The notes beneath the pieces were generated by a model that saw only the letters and a program-made list of their open reading frames with translations, was not told the DNA's origin and did no database searches. A stretch of 64,000 nucleotides of DNA from Theobroma cacao (Eukaryota; Streptophyta; Magnoliopsida; Malvales; Malvaceae), in assembly GCF_000208745.1 (NCBI RefSeq), contig NC_030854.1:3158133-3222132 (forward strand), written 5' to 3'. A program made the position numbers and the translations under genes. Shown piece after piece: positions 45,098 to 55,900 of this stretch. Each line of letters starts with the position of its first letter. Position 1 is the first letter of the stretch.

Positions 45098-45326
45098 TAT
45101 GAGAGATTTACACATGATGTGATAATGGCTGTGTATTCACATTGAGATTGACTCTATAAATAGGATATACAGTGTTAAAAAAATGGAAATAAATAAATAC
45201 AATATCAATACAATCTAAAGAATATTGAAAGAGTTAATGAGAAGGATATGCAATGTCATGGGGATTATGTGCAAATTTAAGGGAATCAGTCAACGATCAA
45301 TTTAAGGAGAGGATTGTGCTCTATTA
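45098..45326 (-). repeat. 5' LTR of TA...TA copia
   Basis: 229 bp, aligned with 30767-30996 over its full length at about 88% identity. Flanked on the right by ATCCA (45327-45331). Confidence 0.85.
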
Positions 45327-45429
45327 ATCCACACTTTCATTCCACCTAAGCAGAAAAATAAAGATTCTTGACATGGTTTTGTTCGTTTCAGATCTATAGT
45401 TGAAGGTAGAAGAGCTATTTCAAATTTGG

Positions 45430-45880
45430 ATGGTGTATGGTTCTTCAATAGGAGAATAAGGCTTAACGACAACCCAATCCATAACAAAAGCAGAATACAT
45501 TGTTGCTACATGTGCTGTAAACCAAGCTATCTGGCTAAGGAAATTGTTGAAAGACTTGGGGCAAGAACGAGTTGAAGTAACCAAAATTATGTGTGAAAAC
45601 ATCTTTGCGATCTCAATTGCAAAAAATCTAGTGTTTCACGGTCGAACAAAGCATATTAAAAACAAGTTTCACTTTATTAGAGAAATTCAAGAATCCAATG
45701 AAGTATTACTTGCACATTGTTCTTTTAAAAATTAGGTTATTGATATATTTACTAAGCCACTGTCAAAAGAAATGCTTGAAGTACTTAAACAAAAGATAAG
45801 AGTTTCTCACCTAATTGCCGATAAGTGCTCAATTGTTGACATTTCAATTACCAAACAACCTTGTAAACTCAGTCCATGAA
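45430..45880 (+). pseudogene. Copia RNase H fragment
   Basis: The plus strand encodes SITKAEYIVATCAVNQAIWL, RKLLKDLGQERVEV, ENIFAISIAKNLVFHGRTKH and IKNKFHFIREIQES, then after one stop VIDIFTKPLSKEMLEVLKQK. This is the C-terminus of copia pol, possibly the target into which the TA...TA copia inserted. Confidence 0.85.
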
Positions 45881-46536
45881 GCTTATTTTCAAGAATGAAG
45901 ATCAGCAAAAAATCAAAATCATTTGTTATTTTTTAAATTTAAATTCAGCAATAATAGTTTTTGTCTCATATATTTGCAAACTCTTTCTCTTTTTCCTTTG
46001 CTACTAAACCCAAAAAAACCATAAACTTTTCAAATACAACTTGGCTTAAGCTTGATTGCTTTTACTTGATCATTACTGCTCACGAAGCCAACTTGATAAA
46101 GGCATTGCATTATTGTTTTTTTTCCTTATTGTTTCCTGATAACATATAAACAAACATTTTTAAACACTTTTAATATAAAGATAATTTTTTTTAACCCTCA
46201 AAGATGAGTTACTTTAAAAAATAATCATCTTTTTAATTTCAACTATTTTTAGTTAAATAAAAAAAATTTTGGACAAATTTACCCTTAATGAAACCTACGT
46301 GTTGAAAAAAAATTATTTTTTTAGAAAGAAAAAATCAAGACCACCATTGCTCAAGAACAATGATACAAAGGTGCAAAAGCTAACAACAAAAGATTTAAAT
46401 TATAAAAACAAAAAAGAAAAGAAAAAAGAAGGGTCATCATCATAATCATCCTCTGATACACGCAAATGAATAAATTGAACAAAAAAAAGAAATGGAGACA
46501 AAGTTATTTTGGTTTTCAATAAGAGTTTTGTTTTTT
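45881..46536. other. AT-rich spacer, no gene
   Basis: Nothing recognisable. Poly-A and poly-T tracts and short frames only. Confidence 0.5.
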
Positions 46537-46652
46537 TTATAGTTGGGGGGTTGTTGTTGAAGGATTCCAAAGACTGATAGCATCATTCCTAAGGATGTTC
46601 TGGTGGTATGTAGCTGCTATAAGAGCTCCAATAAAAGGACCAACCCAGAAAA
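46537..46652 (-). pseudogene. PIP-type aquaporin, isolated last exon
   Basis: Minus-strand translation gives [20 protein letters not shown] followed by [18 protein letters not shown] and a TAA stop at 46537-46539. This matches the C-terminal end of plasma-membrane intrinsic proteins, whose last helix reads [17 protein letters not shown]. The open frame is preceded by a T-rich tract ending in AG (TTTTTTGAG), as expected for the acceptor of the last PIP intron. No other exons are seen upstream, where a tandem repeat begins. It is therefore a gene fragment or the relic of a captured or duplicated gene. Confidence 0.65.
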
Positions 46653-46690
46653 CTCAAAAAAATATGTTATTAAACGTTATGTTGAAAAAA

Positions 46691-47175
46691 ATGATTACAT
46701 GCCATATTTAAGGCATTTAACTCTAAGAGTTTATTTCTTAGTGAAATACAAAAATAAAGACCAAGTTACATGCCATGTTGAAAAAAAATTGTTACACGTC
46801 ATGTTAAAAAAAAAAATTATTACACACCATGTTTAAGGTGTTTAACTTCAAGAGTTTATGTCCTAGTGAAATACAAAGATAGAGACTAAGTTACATGTCA
46901 GATTGAAAAAAAAATTATTACACACCAAGTTTACGATGTTTAATTCTAACGATATATATCCTAGTGAAATACAAAAATAGAGATCAAGTTGCATACCATG
47001 TTGAAAAAAAAATATTACATGCCACATTTAAGGTGTTTAACTCCAACAGTTTATGTTTTAGTGAAATACAAAGATGGAGACCAAGTTACATGTCACATTG
47101 AACAAAAATTGTTACACATTATGTTGAAAAAAATTATTACACGCCATGTTTAAAATGTATAACTCCATGTTTAAA
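46691..47175. repeat. ~97-125-bp tandem repeat, four units and a partial
   Basis: Units start near 46691, 46816, 46914, 47011 and 47131. Each reads ATTATTACACACCATGTTTA, then a GTGTTTAACTC...GAGTTTATG part, TAGTGAAATACAAAGATAGA, and GACCAAGTTACATGTCATGT. Two units carry an extra ~25-bp GTTACACRTYATGTT segment. No coding potential. Confidence 0.85.
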
Positions 47176-47760
47176 TCATACTATATTCAACATATTTGTT
47201 ACAGGTCAAGTGCATTAGAGTTGTTACATGCAGGCATGGCATGTAACAACTTTGAGCAGTGTTCTAATTTACAGATTTCACTTATATAATTTCAACTTAT
47301 CAACTAGGGGGTTTTTTGAATGTAAATCAATAAACCCAAGAACATACATTGATGTCATCTCTACTCTTTGATTTATAAATTGATGATGATATGGCAAGAT
47401 ATAGACAGAAAGAGATGATAATGGTTGTAAAATTAAAGAGAGTTGGATGGTGAGAGAAAGAAACCAGGAGCATAACAAACAAATGCGATACAGAGAAATT
47501 AATAAAATTAAAGAGAGCTTAATGACTAAAAAGAGAAATCGAGAGCACAACAGATTGACGCCGGACAGAGAAATCAGCATGAAAAATTGTGATAAATGAT
47601 TTATTTTATCTGAAATGGCTTCAAAGGTATTTTTGTCAAGTCATGGCAAAATTGGGTAAAAACAGTTAACTTTATATTGATGGCTATTTCTGAAATAAAC
47701 TTATTAAGAAGGTTATTTCTCTCACATTCCTTTTTAATATAACACATTTCTTGATTTTTT
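47176..47760. other. Spacer, no gene
   Basis: A 100-codon minus frame exists at 47278-47580 but is Leu/Ser-rich with no family match that I recognise. It occupies the position where a SAUR coding region would be expected downstream of the orphan promoter, and shows no SAUR motif. Confidence 0.45.
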
Positions 47761-47764
47761 CTGT

Positions 47765-47809
47765 GTTTTTTATGGAATTTCTCTAAATTTAAGAGCTTCT
47801 CTCGAAATC

Positions 47810-47840
<31 letters not shown>

Positions 47841-47849
47841 NTCGAATAC

Positions 47850-47885
<36 letters not shown>

Positions 47886-48000
47886 CTAAACCTGAAAGAA
47901 AATTTATATTGGCTTGTAAAGCAGTTGGGAAATATCTATGAACTAGTGTGGAGTCATCTATGTAACAATATAACATGTAGTGTTTGATGGATGAGTAACA
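47765..48000 (-). promoter_or_regulatory. Orphan SAUR promoter and leader relic
   Basis: Aligned with the SAUR-B promoter: TCTCTAAATTTAAGAGCTTC TCTCGAAATCTA corresponds to TCTCTCATGGATTTAAGAG TTTCTTTGAAATCTA. After an AT-repeat expansion the match resumes with GAAAATTTATATTGGCTTG, GGGAAATATCTATGAACTAG and TGTGGAGTCA. The TATA box is at 47902-47908 (plus-strand ATTTATA). No SAUR coding sequence follows on the minus strand. Confidence 0.7.
47813..47881. repeat. (TA)n microsatellite with N and duplicated flank
   Basis: Two TA runs are separated by one N at 47841. The sequence TCGAA..CTAATTATATA occurs on both sides, so the N may mark a join that duplicated the same short region. Confidence 0.85.
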
Positions 48001-48009
48001 TAATACAAT

Positions 48010-48430
48010 TAAGTTCCTCATCTCTTAACTTATTAGTTTATCCTTATCTTTCCTCTAGGTATTGTAACCATTATGGGCTAAACTTTTTTGGAGTTTTTAG
48101 TGTTTTTCTCTTTTGTATATATAATCCTTATTTAATGTACTAGAGATAATTGATCACTTTACAGAAGAAAAATATTTTGGTGTAGATCATAAGCTTATTG
48201 AGGTAGTATGGACAGTTCAATGCTAATAGGGTTTACACTTCACACCGCAAGTCATGTAGCCTATTACTCAAACATTATACATTTTTCTATTTTTGTGTAC
48301 CTTGACAGTGTAGGTATCCATATAAAAACTTTGGTAAAATAAGGTTGTGAGTAAATGTTAGATTGGTAGTACATCAGAAGGTTTATGATAGGTGTAGCAT
48401 CACCATTCACTAGTCCTTTGAAACATTGTA
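48010..48430. other. Spacer upstream of orphan SAUR promoter
   Basis: No gene recognised; it may include remote SAUR upstream sequence or the start of the copia-1 LTR. Confidence 0.35.
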
Positions 48431-48890
48431 CTATTATGGATGTCATTTAACAAAGTCTTACTTTGTTGGTGTATTTTCAAAATGAAAGGTTGTGTCCATA
48501 ATCACTTAATAATGTGACTATTGGAAAAATACCTCAAATCCAAAAGTTATGTCTTATAATATTTAAATTAAAAGTTGTGTCCAAAAATAAAGAGGCGCTT
48601 CAAATTAAAGGTTTTTTCCAAAAATGAAAAGACACTTGCAAGTCTATAAAAAGATTTGCTAGCAACCTGTTTAAGACATAAATAAAAACAATCAAACAAA
48701 GGCACTCAAGCACATTAAGTTTTTGTTGTTCACTATAATATCCAAATTCCTTATAATCTACTTCGTGCAGATCATAAACGTTGGCTTCATTGCATCTTCA
48801 AGGCTATTTTTATATCCCTTTTTGCATACCAAGTGGTTGGGGTGAAATAAGTTTTAAAGATAGTTACGATTAGAACATGCCTTGAAGTTG
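48430..48890 (+). repeat. Probable 5' LTR of copia-1 with repeated U3 motif
   Basis: A TATA-like TCTATAAAAAG is at 48637-48650. Upstream, the motif AAAGGTTGTGTCCAAAAAT recurs in degenerate form near 48484, 48548, 48567 and 48609. Edges are not defined because no second LTR is in the window. Confidence 0.45.
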
Positions 48891-48947
48891 ATTTTATCAG
48901 TTCTTTTTAAATTCCAACACCTCATCATTCTACCAATTTTAAGGAAA

Positions 48948-49840
48948 ATGGCTTATTTTCGTGTGTTTAAAATTTGACAAAAATCACTTCCCTAAAGAGG
49001 TGGTTACCAATATTGTTAAATTAGACCACTTTCAAGGAAGGACTTTTATCCATTGGCAGAAAAAAATGCATTCCTTCTTACAACTCTGAAGGTCGCATAT
49101 GTTCTAATTACACCAAGATCGAAGGAAAATGAAGAAAAATTTATGGACCAGATTCGTTTAAGGCAAAAATAGGACACTGAAAATTACAGCTGCATGGGTC
49201 ACATTCTTAATGAAATGTCAAATGCATTGTTTGATGTGAACCAGAATAAGGCTAATGCAAAACTACTTTGGGACAAGTTGGAGGCAAAATATATGACTAA
49301 AGACGCAAGGGATAAGAAATTTCTAGTTGGTTCTTTCAATAATTACAAAATAACAGATAGTCGCACTATTATGGATCAATTCATAAGATTGAATGCATTT
49401 TTAATAACCTTAAGTAATATAATATTAACAAGTGTGTGTCTTCTGTAATTAACAAACTTCCCCCCTCATATTAAGGTAGCAAGAAAACTACAAAACATAA
49501 GAAAAATGAGATGTCTCCTGAGGACTTTGGCAATCATCTTCAAAGAAATGAAGATTATTGCAACTAAAATGAAGTCAAACAAGATGAGAAGGATAAAAAT
49601 CATAAAGTAAAAAATTTTGAGGTTTTAAAGGTCCATATGATGGAAGACAAACCATCAAACAAGCTAGTTGCAAACAACAAGAACAACCATTTTGTTAGTA
49701 TTAATGCCAAAAGTCAAAAAATCAAAAAGATAAAAAAAAGTTCCATGTTTTCATTACAACAAACTCAGACATATCAAGGCCAAAAGTAGACTTTTGAAAA
49801 ACAAGACACAAAGTGTGAACCATAGCAAGTTTGTTGCGAA
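48948..49840 (+). pseudogene. Copia-1 gag
   Basis: VVTNIVKLDHFQGRTFIHWQ opens the UBN2-type gag; 49194-49448 reads MGHILNEMSNALFDVNQNKA and LLWDKLEAKYMTKDARDKKF, then SFNNYKITDSRTIMDQF. A decayed zinc knuckle follows near 49750. Several stops and frameshifts. Confidence 0.8.
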
Positions 49841-49844
49841 GATT

Positions 49845-50178
49845 TTTGAGATCTATCTTTTTCGAGATGATAGAGCATGGTAGATTAACAATGGTTCAAC
49901 AAAGCATGTATGCGAGGATAAAAATTTCTTCAAATCCTTTGAACCTCTTAATGATGGAACAATATTGTACATGGGAAATTACTCCACTGCACAAATGAAA
50001 GGAAAATGCACCATTGAACTTATGTTTATTTTTAGAAAAGTTATTGTATTAAATAATTTCTATTTTGTATCAGAAGTTAAGAAAAACCTTATGTTTGATG
50101 GCTTGTTAAATAAGTTTGGCTTCAAATTAGTATTTGAGGCAGATAAGCTCATCTTTACAAAAGGCGGACTAAATATGG
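49845..50178 (+). pseudogene. Copia-1 protease region
   Basis: WWINNGSTKHVCEDKNFFKS marks the protease, with the catalytic DSGST/DSGCT-type sequence replaced by NNGST, so the active-site Asp is lost. It continues MGNYSTAQMKGKCTIEL and FYFVSEVKKNLMFDGLLNKF until the solo LTR. Confidence 0.8.
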
Positions 50179-51620
50179 TGTTAGTGTAAAAGTCTCAATA
50201 AGCAATAAGCTAAGAGAGGGATGAATTGGCATTTAAAAATGTTTTTGAAAACTAAGTATACAAATCAAGACTTTTACAACTAAAGATTTCTTCTTGTGTC
50301 AAAAATAAAGTATGTGATTTTCCTAAGCAAGTTTTCAATAATAAATTGAAAAGAACAAATAATAAATCAAGTTAAAATATTTTTCTAACTCAAATGCAAT
50401 CAAAGCATAAATAATGAATTAAGGTAAAATATTTTCCTAAGCTAAATGCAAGCAATAAATCACAATGTAGAAAATTAAAAGTAAGACATAATGTTATTAT
50501 AAAGGTACGACTTTCTTTGGTGCCTACATCCATTCCCTTGAAACACCAAGGAATTTCAAATCCACTACGGGAAATGAGCTTTTTACTAGATTAAGCGAAA
50601 CCCTTACAATGTTTTTTCACGGGATCAAGTGAAACCTTTCAACAATGATTTTTCACGAACTGAACCACAAAACCACAAATAGCTTTTCAATGTGCAATTA
50701 GATAACAATACCTTTACAAAGGCTGGGTGCTAGGAGTTTAAGCTTAAGTATAGTGAAAGAAGAAATTTCAACTTGAATGAAGCAAGTACAGGACTTTTCA
50801 AAGCTTAGTGGATAGCTAAAATAAAGCTCGAGAGTAAAGATAAGCTTTTACAAGTCTTTCTAGGGTTTGAAGCTTTATCTCAAGTCTTATTTTGCTTCCA
50901 AATGACTTCAAGGTGCCTATTTATAGCAGGTGTAAAGTTTGGAGCTGTTAGATAAAAGTTTGAATTAAATCTAATCATTGCTAAAACTTAAAAGTTGACT
51001 ACAACACTTCTAGGGTTAACTATGTTCTTTAAATTTCTCAAATTAAGACTCCATAGTCAAATATAACTTTCTTTTACTCGATCCAATTTCGAATATGTGG
51101 TTTGTACAAGTCTGGGCTGATATAGTCGACTAAGGCTTTGCCAAGGTGGACTATGTCTCTTGATTTCTCTCTATTTCACATCAGAGTAGCCAAGGTCGAC
51201 TATGGCTATGTTATTCTCCAATTTTTAAGCTTTCTGCTTTAAGGTAGATTGTGGCTTTGTATACTTTAAATTTTTCACTCTTTCTGCCTTTGGTTTGACC
51301 TGAGCTTCTCTAATGTTGACTCTTGACTTGAGTCTTAAGATTTTCTTAGCTTTTTGGCATCTCGTTTTAGCTATGTCTTCTTTGCCTTGTTCCTACAATC
51401 AAATAATAATTCAATGCATGTTTGCTCTTTGTTTTCTTAGCTGAATATGTATTATTTGAAAGCTTTTATGATATTTTCTAATGATGCATGGCTTTTCAAA
51501 CAATTATGTGACCTTAAGCATTTGAAAATATATTTGAGATAGTTTCAAATGCTTGGCATTAAGTTCAAGATAAGATGTAATTTTTGTCAAATCATAACAT
51601 GATGTAACTCAAGACAAACA
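50179..51620. mobile_element. Solo LTR (1442 bp)
   Basis: Begins TGTTAGTGTAAAAG and ends CAAGACAAACA, flanked by TATGG on both sides (50174-50178 and 51621-51625). Removing it rejoins the copia-1 frame: FTKGGLN before and KSGYLYEIMFKLN after, as in intact relatives. No coding domain inside. It contains AGAGGGATGAATTGGCATTT near its left end, a phrase common to a class of long plant LTRs. Confidence 0.85.
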
Positions 51621-51625
51621 TATGG

Positions 51626-52427
51626 AAAGTGGTTATTTGTATGAAATCATGTTTAAACTTAACATTAATAACAATGCTACTAGTTTTACTTATGTTGTTG
51701 GCTATTTTTCTTTCAATGTTTCTGTTAGTAATGTAGCATCGTCAAGTTCACGGTAAAATGGTCTAAGTCATGTTAATTATAGAAAAATGCATGAGATGGC
51801 TAATTTGGATTTAATTTCTGCATTTCATAAAAGTCAAGATATGTGTAAAACTTGCATGGTTACTAAAATCACTAGAAGTTCATTTCCTAAAGTAAAAAAA
51901 AACTATAAATTGCTTGCATTATGCATACTGATGTTTGCATTGCACTTTACTATTGGTGGAAATAAATACTTCGTGACATTTATAGATGATTTTTCTAAAT
52001 ATTGTCATGTTTATTTGTTGTATTCTAAAAATTAAGTTATGGAGAAGTTCATAAATTATAAAACTAAATTTGAATTACATTGTGAATCATTTATTAATTA
52101 TTTGCTAAGTGATAGAGGAGGTGAATACTATAATCCCATGTATTTTGAGTCCACCAATATTATTCATGAGACTACAGCTTCGTACACACCACAACAAAAT
52201 GGTGTAGCAAAACTTAAAAGTCGAGTTTTAATAGAAATGGTCAATAGTATGCTTTTTAATTCTAGTTTAAGAAAAGCGTTTTGGGATGAAGTTTTATTAA
52301 CAGCTTATCATATACTAAACAAAATCCCAAACAAAAGGAGTAAAACTACTCTTTATGGGTTCTAGAATAGAAGAAAACTAAACCTTATTTTTTGAAAGAT
52401 TGGGGATGTTAAGCCATAGCAAAAGTT
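51626..52427 (+). pseudogene. Copia-1 integrase
   Basis: HEMANLDLISAFHKSQDMCK and CKTCMVTKITRSSFPK form the zinc-binding end; YFVTFIDDFSKYCHVYLLYS, LLSDRGGEYYNPMYF (catalytic Asp) and YTPQQNGVAKLKSRV follow, with the final Glu lost (AKLKSR for AERKNR). One stop at 52033 and others after 52360. Copia-2 begins just after the KV codons of the VWGCLAKV-type motif. Confidence 0.85.
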
Positions 52428-52893
52428 TGTTGAATAATGAAGCTTAACATAAAGAACCAGAAAGCTTTGGTGCAAGTCAAGCCCAAGAACGATTCGAAAT
52501 AAAGAAGATGATTTTCACATACATTGGCCACGAGGTCCTTTAAAGTCATGCAGTTACTAGTTTAATATTTAAAGTGTCAATTGCTTTTTAGTTTTGCAAT
52601 TTGTGTCACGTTTGGTGATGGAGTGATTGGCCACGTGTCATTGTTTAATATGTTGTTATGTATAATGTTACAATTGCATAAGAAACATGGCCAATTAAAG
52701 GCTCTGTTGTTTGACCTTTTTTCATGTTTTCTCTCTCATGTAATATATATTGTATGTTGAATGAATGGGAATGTGTGTCATTTACTTTACATGGCTTCAT
52801 GCAATTCCTCTTATTTCTTTTGTGAATTTGGTTTTGTTAACTCAATATTCGACCTAGAAACTCACCGAGTTCAATAATCTTTGATTTTAAACA
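52428..52893 (+). repeat. 5' LTR of copia-2
   Basis: Begins TGTTGAATAATGAAGC and ends GATTTTAAACA. The next bases, TGGTGTTAGTG, are a decayed TGGTATCAGAG primer site. AAGTT at 52423-52427 is the left copy of the expected target duplication. Confidence 0.75.
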
Positions 52894-52957
52894 TGGTGTT
52901 AGTGATATAAAGATCTTAAAATACCCTTATTTTGAAAATACTCAAGAAATAGTTGTT

Positions 52958-55900
52958 ATGGCTTTTGTAAGCTTCAATGCAGCAGCACCTCCTACTTTTT
53001 CATGTGAGAACTATGCCACATAGGTTGTAAAAATGAAGGCATACCTTTGTGCCTTTGATTTATTGGAGATTATGGAGGTGGGAGGTCTAGTTATACAGCA
53101 TATGAACCCAACCATTACTCAAATTAAACAGCATAGTAAAGAGGTTGCAAAAAGGTATAAAGCACTCTCTGCATTCACTTTGCAGTGTTTGATTCAATCT
53201 TCAATGCGATCATGACTTGTGACAATCTAAAAAAGAATTAGAATCGTTTGAAATATAAGTTCCATGGTCGTGAGAATACTCGACAAATGTAGGTTTTAAA
53301 TCTACATAGAGAGTTCAAATCTTGAGGATTAAAGAAGATGAAAGCATCAATGAGTATTCTAACAAAATCATGAAACTAGTGAACCAATTAAGACTGCTTG
53401 GAGAAGATTCGATTGAACACAAAATAGTCAACAAGATCCTTGTGAGCCTTTTAAAGAAATTTGAAGCTAAGATGTCAAGCCCGACCTTATAAAATACTTG
53501 CCATGTCATTTATGTGATTGACAATATGCTTGCATACTTGGAAAGCCCCGAAAAATTATCAAAAGTCGGTAGTGTATCTAGTGGTGTAACTAAGTTGAAT
53601 TAAGCCTCCAACTAGATCAAAGAGAGATTTTAAGATTAAATTGAAAATTTTAAAGTCTCAAAATGACTTAAAATGGTGATTCAGAGTTCGAGGACCGATT
53701 TGGAGTCAAATTGGAATTTTCATGATTCATGGGCAAAATGGTAATTTTACCACTTGAGGATAAAATTAGAATATTGGAAGAAGTTTTTGATCAAGATTCA
53801 TCACATTTGACTCATTGGAGTATAATTTGAGGTTGATAAATGAAAAAGTTGTAATTTCGATATTTTTGGAGTATAGGGGTAAAATGGTAATTTTGTCACC
53901 TTATGGGCAAAACAGTAATTTTTCACCACCAGGACACTTGTCTAGCACATGGTCTTTCCTTATCCTCATTTTGACCTTTGACTAATCATGTGGTGGAGAA
54001 TGGAAGCATAATTATTAAAGTATAAAAAGAAAAATGGACTAATAAGCATGTGACATGTGTCAAGCAAGGATATTTTTTTATTTTCTATAAAAATCGACCC
54101 ATATTTATCCCATTTTTCTTCTCCATATTCGGTCAAGACAAAGGAAAGAAAGGAAAAATTAGAATAAACCCTAGATAAGAGAATTTCAAGAAAATTTGTG
54201 GAAATTTCAAGGAATCAAGCAAGATAAGGTATGATTTTTCAATTTTTGCTTGAGATCTAGCATACCCATGCTTTATTTTCTAATTTCCATGGTTGAAAAT
54301 TGAGCTGGCATGATGAAACCCATGAAGGCCAAATTCTAGAGAGAAAGAGAGAGTTTGGTGATGGTTTGGTTGGATTTTAAGTCATGTGGATGTTTTCAAT
54401 GATTTATGGTGTTTAGTGTAAGAATCAAGCTTGAAAATCACCCATTCCTTATGTGTTCTTCATTGGCCGAATTTTCTAAGGAGGATATTGTGGCTGAAAT
54501 TGATGATATTTCATGATATTTTGGTGATATTTGATGTTTGGTGAGGCTAGAAATTTAATGAGAAATTTTGGCATGAAAATCTAAATTTTTACCTAATGTA
54601 TAGACATGTGCAATTTATGGTTCGGACTGATAAATTGGATCATATTCATAGTCATTGAGGTATTTTAAGTATAATTGGAGTGTAGAAAGTGAAAGAAATC
54701 GATTTGGAGTTAAATTAGAGGTTTTAGCAAATTACACCGAGAATAGTACGAATTAGGTCGAATACCGTATTTAAACGGTCATTCGGACATTTTGCATTAC
54801 ATTTCGTGCATTCATATAGATTTATAGAGCCTGAAATAGTTTATGATATATTGATATAATTTATTGAAATTCGTGTCACGTATAATGTATAGGTGGTGAG
54901 CCCTCTAACAAGGGTAAAGAGATTGTGCCCGAAGATCGGGAATAGGAGTATATCAAACTCCTAGAACTGTGAGTAACCTTATTATCATTTTAATTATCTA
55001 AAGTGGTCTTTTTATTTGATTTTGTGAATTTTATGAAAAATTAATTAAATTATTAATTTTTTGATTTTATAAATAAAATGTGATTTAATGAAATGATTTC
55101 ATAAAATTATTTTGAAATTGAATGGTGGCTTTGAAAATAGAGTAACTAGAGACCACTTGATGTGTTATAATTTATGGTTTTAATTGATTGGCTTATGGCA
55201 ATATTGGCATGAATGGTTTAATTGCTAAATGTGCTGAAAATGCATGAATTATTGATTTGCCTTGAGAGGCTGTAAAATAAAATAATTGTCATGTCATGCT
55301 ATTGTAAATTTTATTGTATGGTGGGTTTAGCTTGCTGCAGTGGGAGGGTTCTATGGACCAGCCTATTAGAGGGGAACGAAATCTCGTTATATATGTATCT
55401 TGGTGGGAGAGGCAAGTAGGGTATCTCCTGAGGTATGGTTAGAGTTCACGTCATGCCGAACCACCTCGTGATGATGAACTCCGCTAATGCCAAGGAACAG
55501 CTGTGTTTTCTAGACTAAAAATATGCTTATGTGTATACAAAACTTTTTAACAGCCTTGACGGACTCGGTTAAATGCCTCGGCCAAGGTATTCCCAAGAAT
55601 GATTTTAGTAAGAACCAAGCTTTTAAGTTACTCATAAGCCATGTTGATTATTTAAATGAAATGAATATTTATGTTATGAAATACATATTGAGATAGAATA
55701 TTTTAATCGTCTCTTTTTACTCAATTTTAGATATTTTGAATGGTGTTTGTTTACTCACTGGGATTATAAAATCTCACCACCCTTCTTTCCACCCATTTCA
55801 AGCTCAGAATAGGCTGTGGATAGCTGATTTCACCGAGGCTACCATTGGGTTCGCATCTTTCAAACTGTAAGTCACAGTCTCCCTTTACTTTTAGTTATAC

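Larger units (their letters stand above)
30767..45326 (-). mobile_element. Old copia element with TA...TA LTR termini, split by a gypsy
   Basis: LTRs of 230 and 229 bp at 30767-30996 and 45098-45326 both read TATGAGA...CTCTATTA on the plus strand, so on the coding strand they begin TA and end TA rather than TG...CA. The target duplication is ATCCA on both sides (30762-30766 and 45327-45331). A primer site adjoins the right LTR. Gag, protease, integrase, reverse transcriptase and RNase H are recognisable in order on the minus strand, and the reverse transcriptase is interrupted by a gypsy at 32215-41787. LTR divergence is roughly 12%, making it the oldest datable element here. Confidence 0.9.
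48430..52427 (+). mobile_element. Copia-1 (Ale-like), 5' part
   Basis: An old plus-strand copia with LTR-like sequence (about 48430-48890), gag, protease and integrase, each decayed. It is interrupted by a solo LTR (50179-51620) and cut at 52427 by copia-2. Its reverse transcriptase and 3' LTR are not in the window and would be expected beyond the right edge if the nest is simple. The left LTR edge is uncertain. Confidence 0.75.

Noticed and set aside
47278..47580. 100-codon minus-strand frame
   Set aside because: Low complexity Leu/Ser-rich with internal near-repeats, no SAUR or other motif; it merely lies where a SAUR gene would be.
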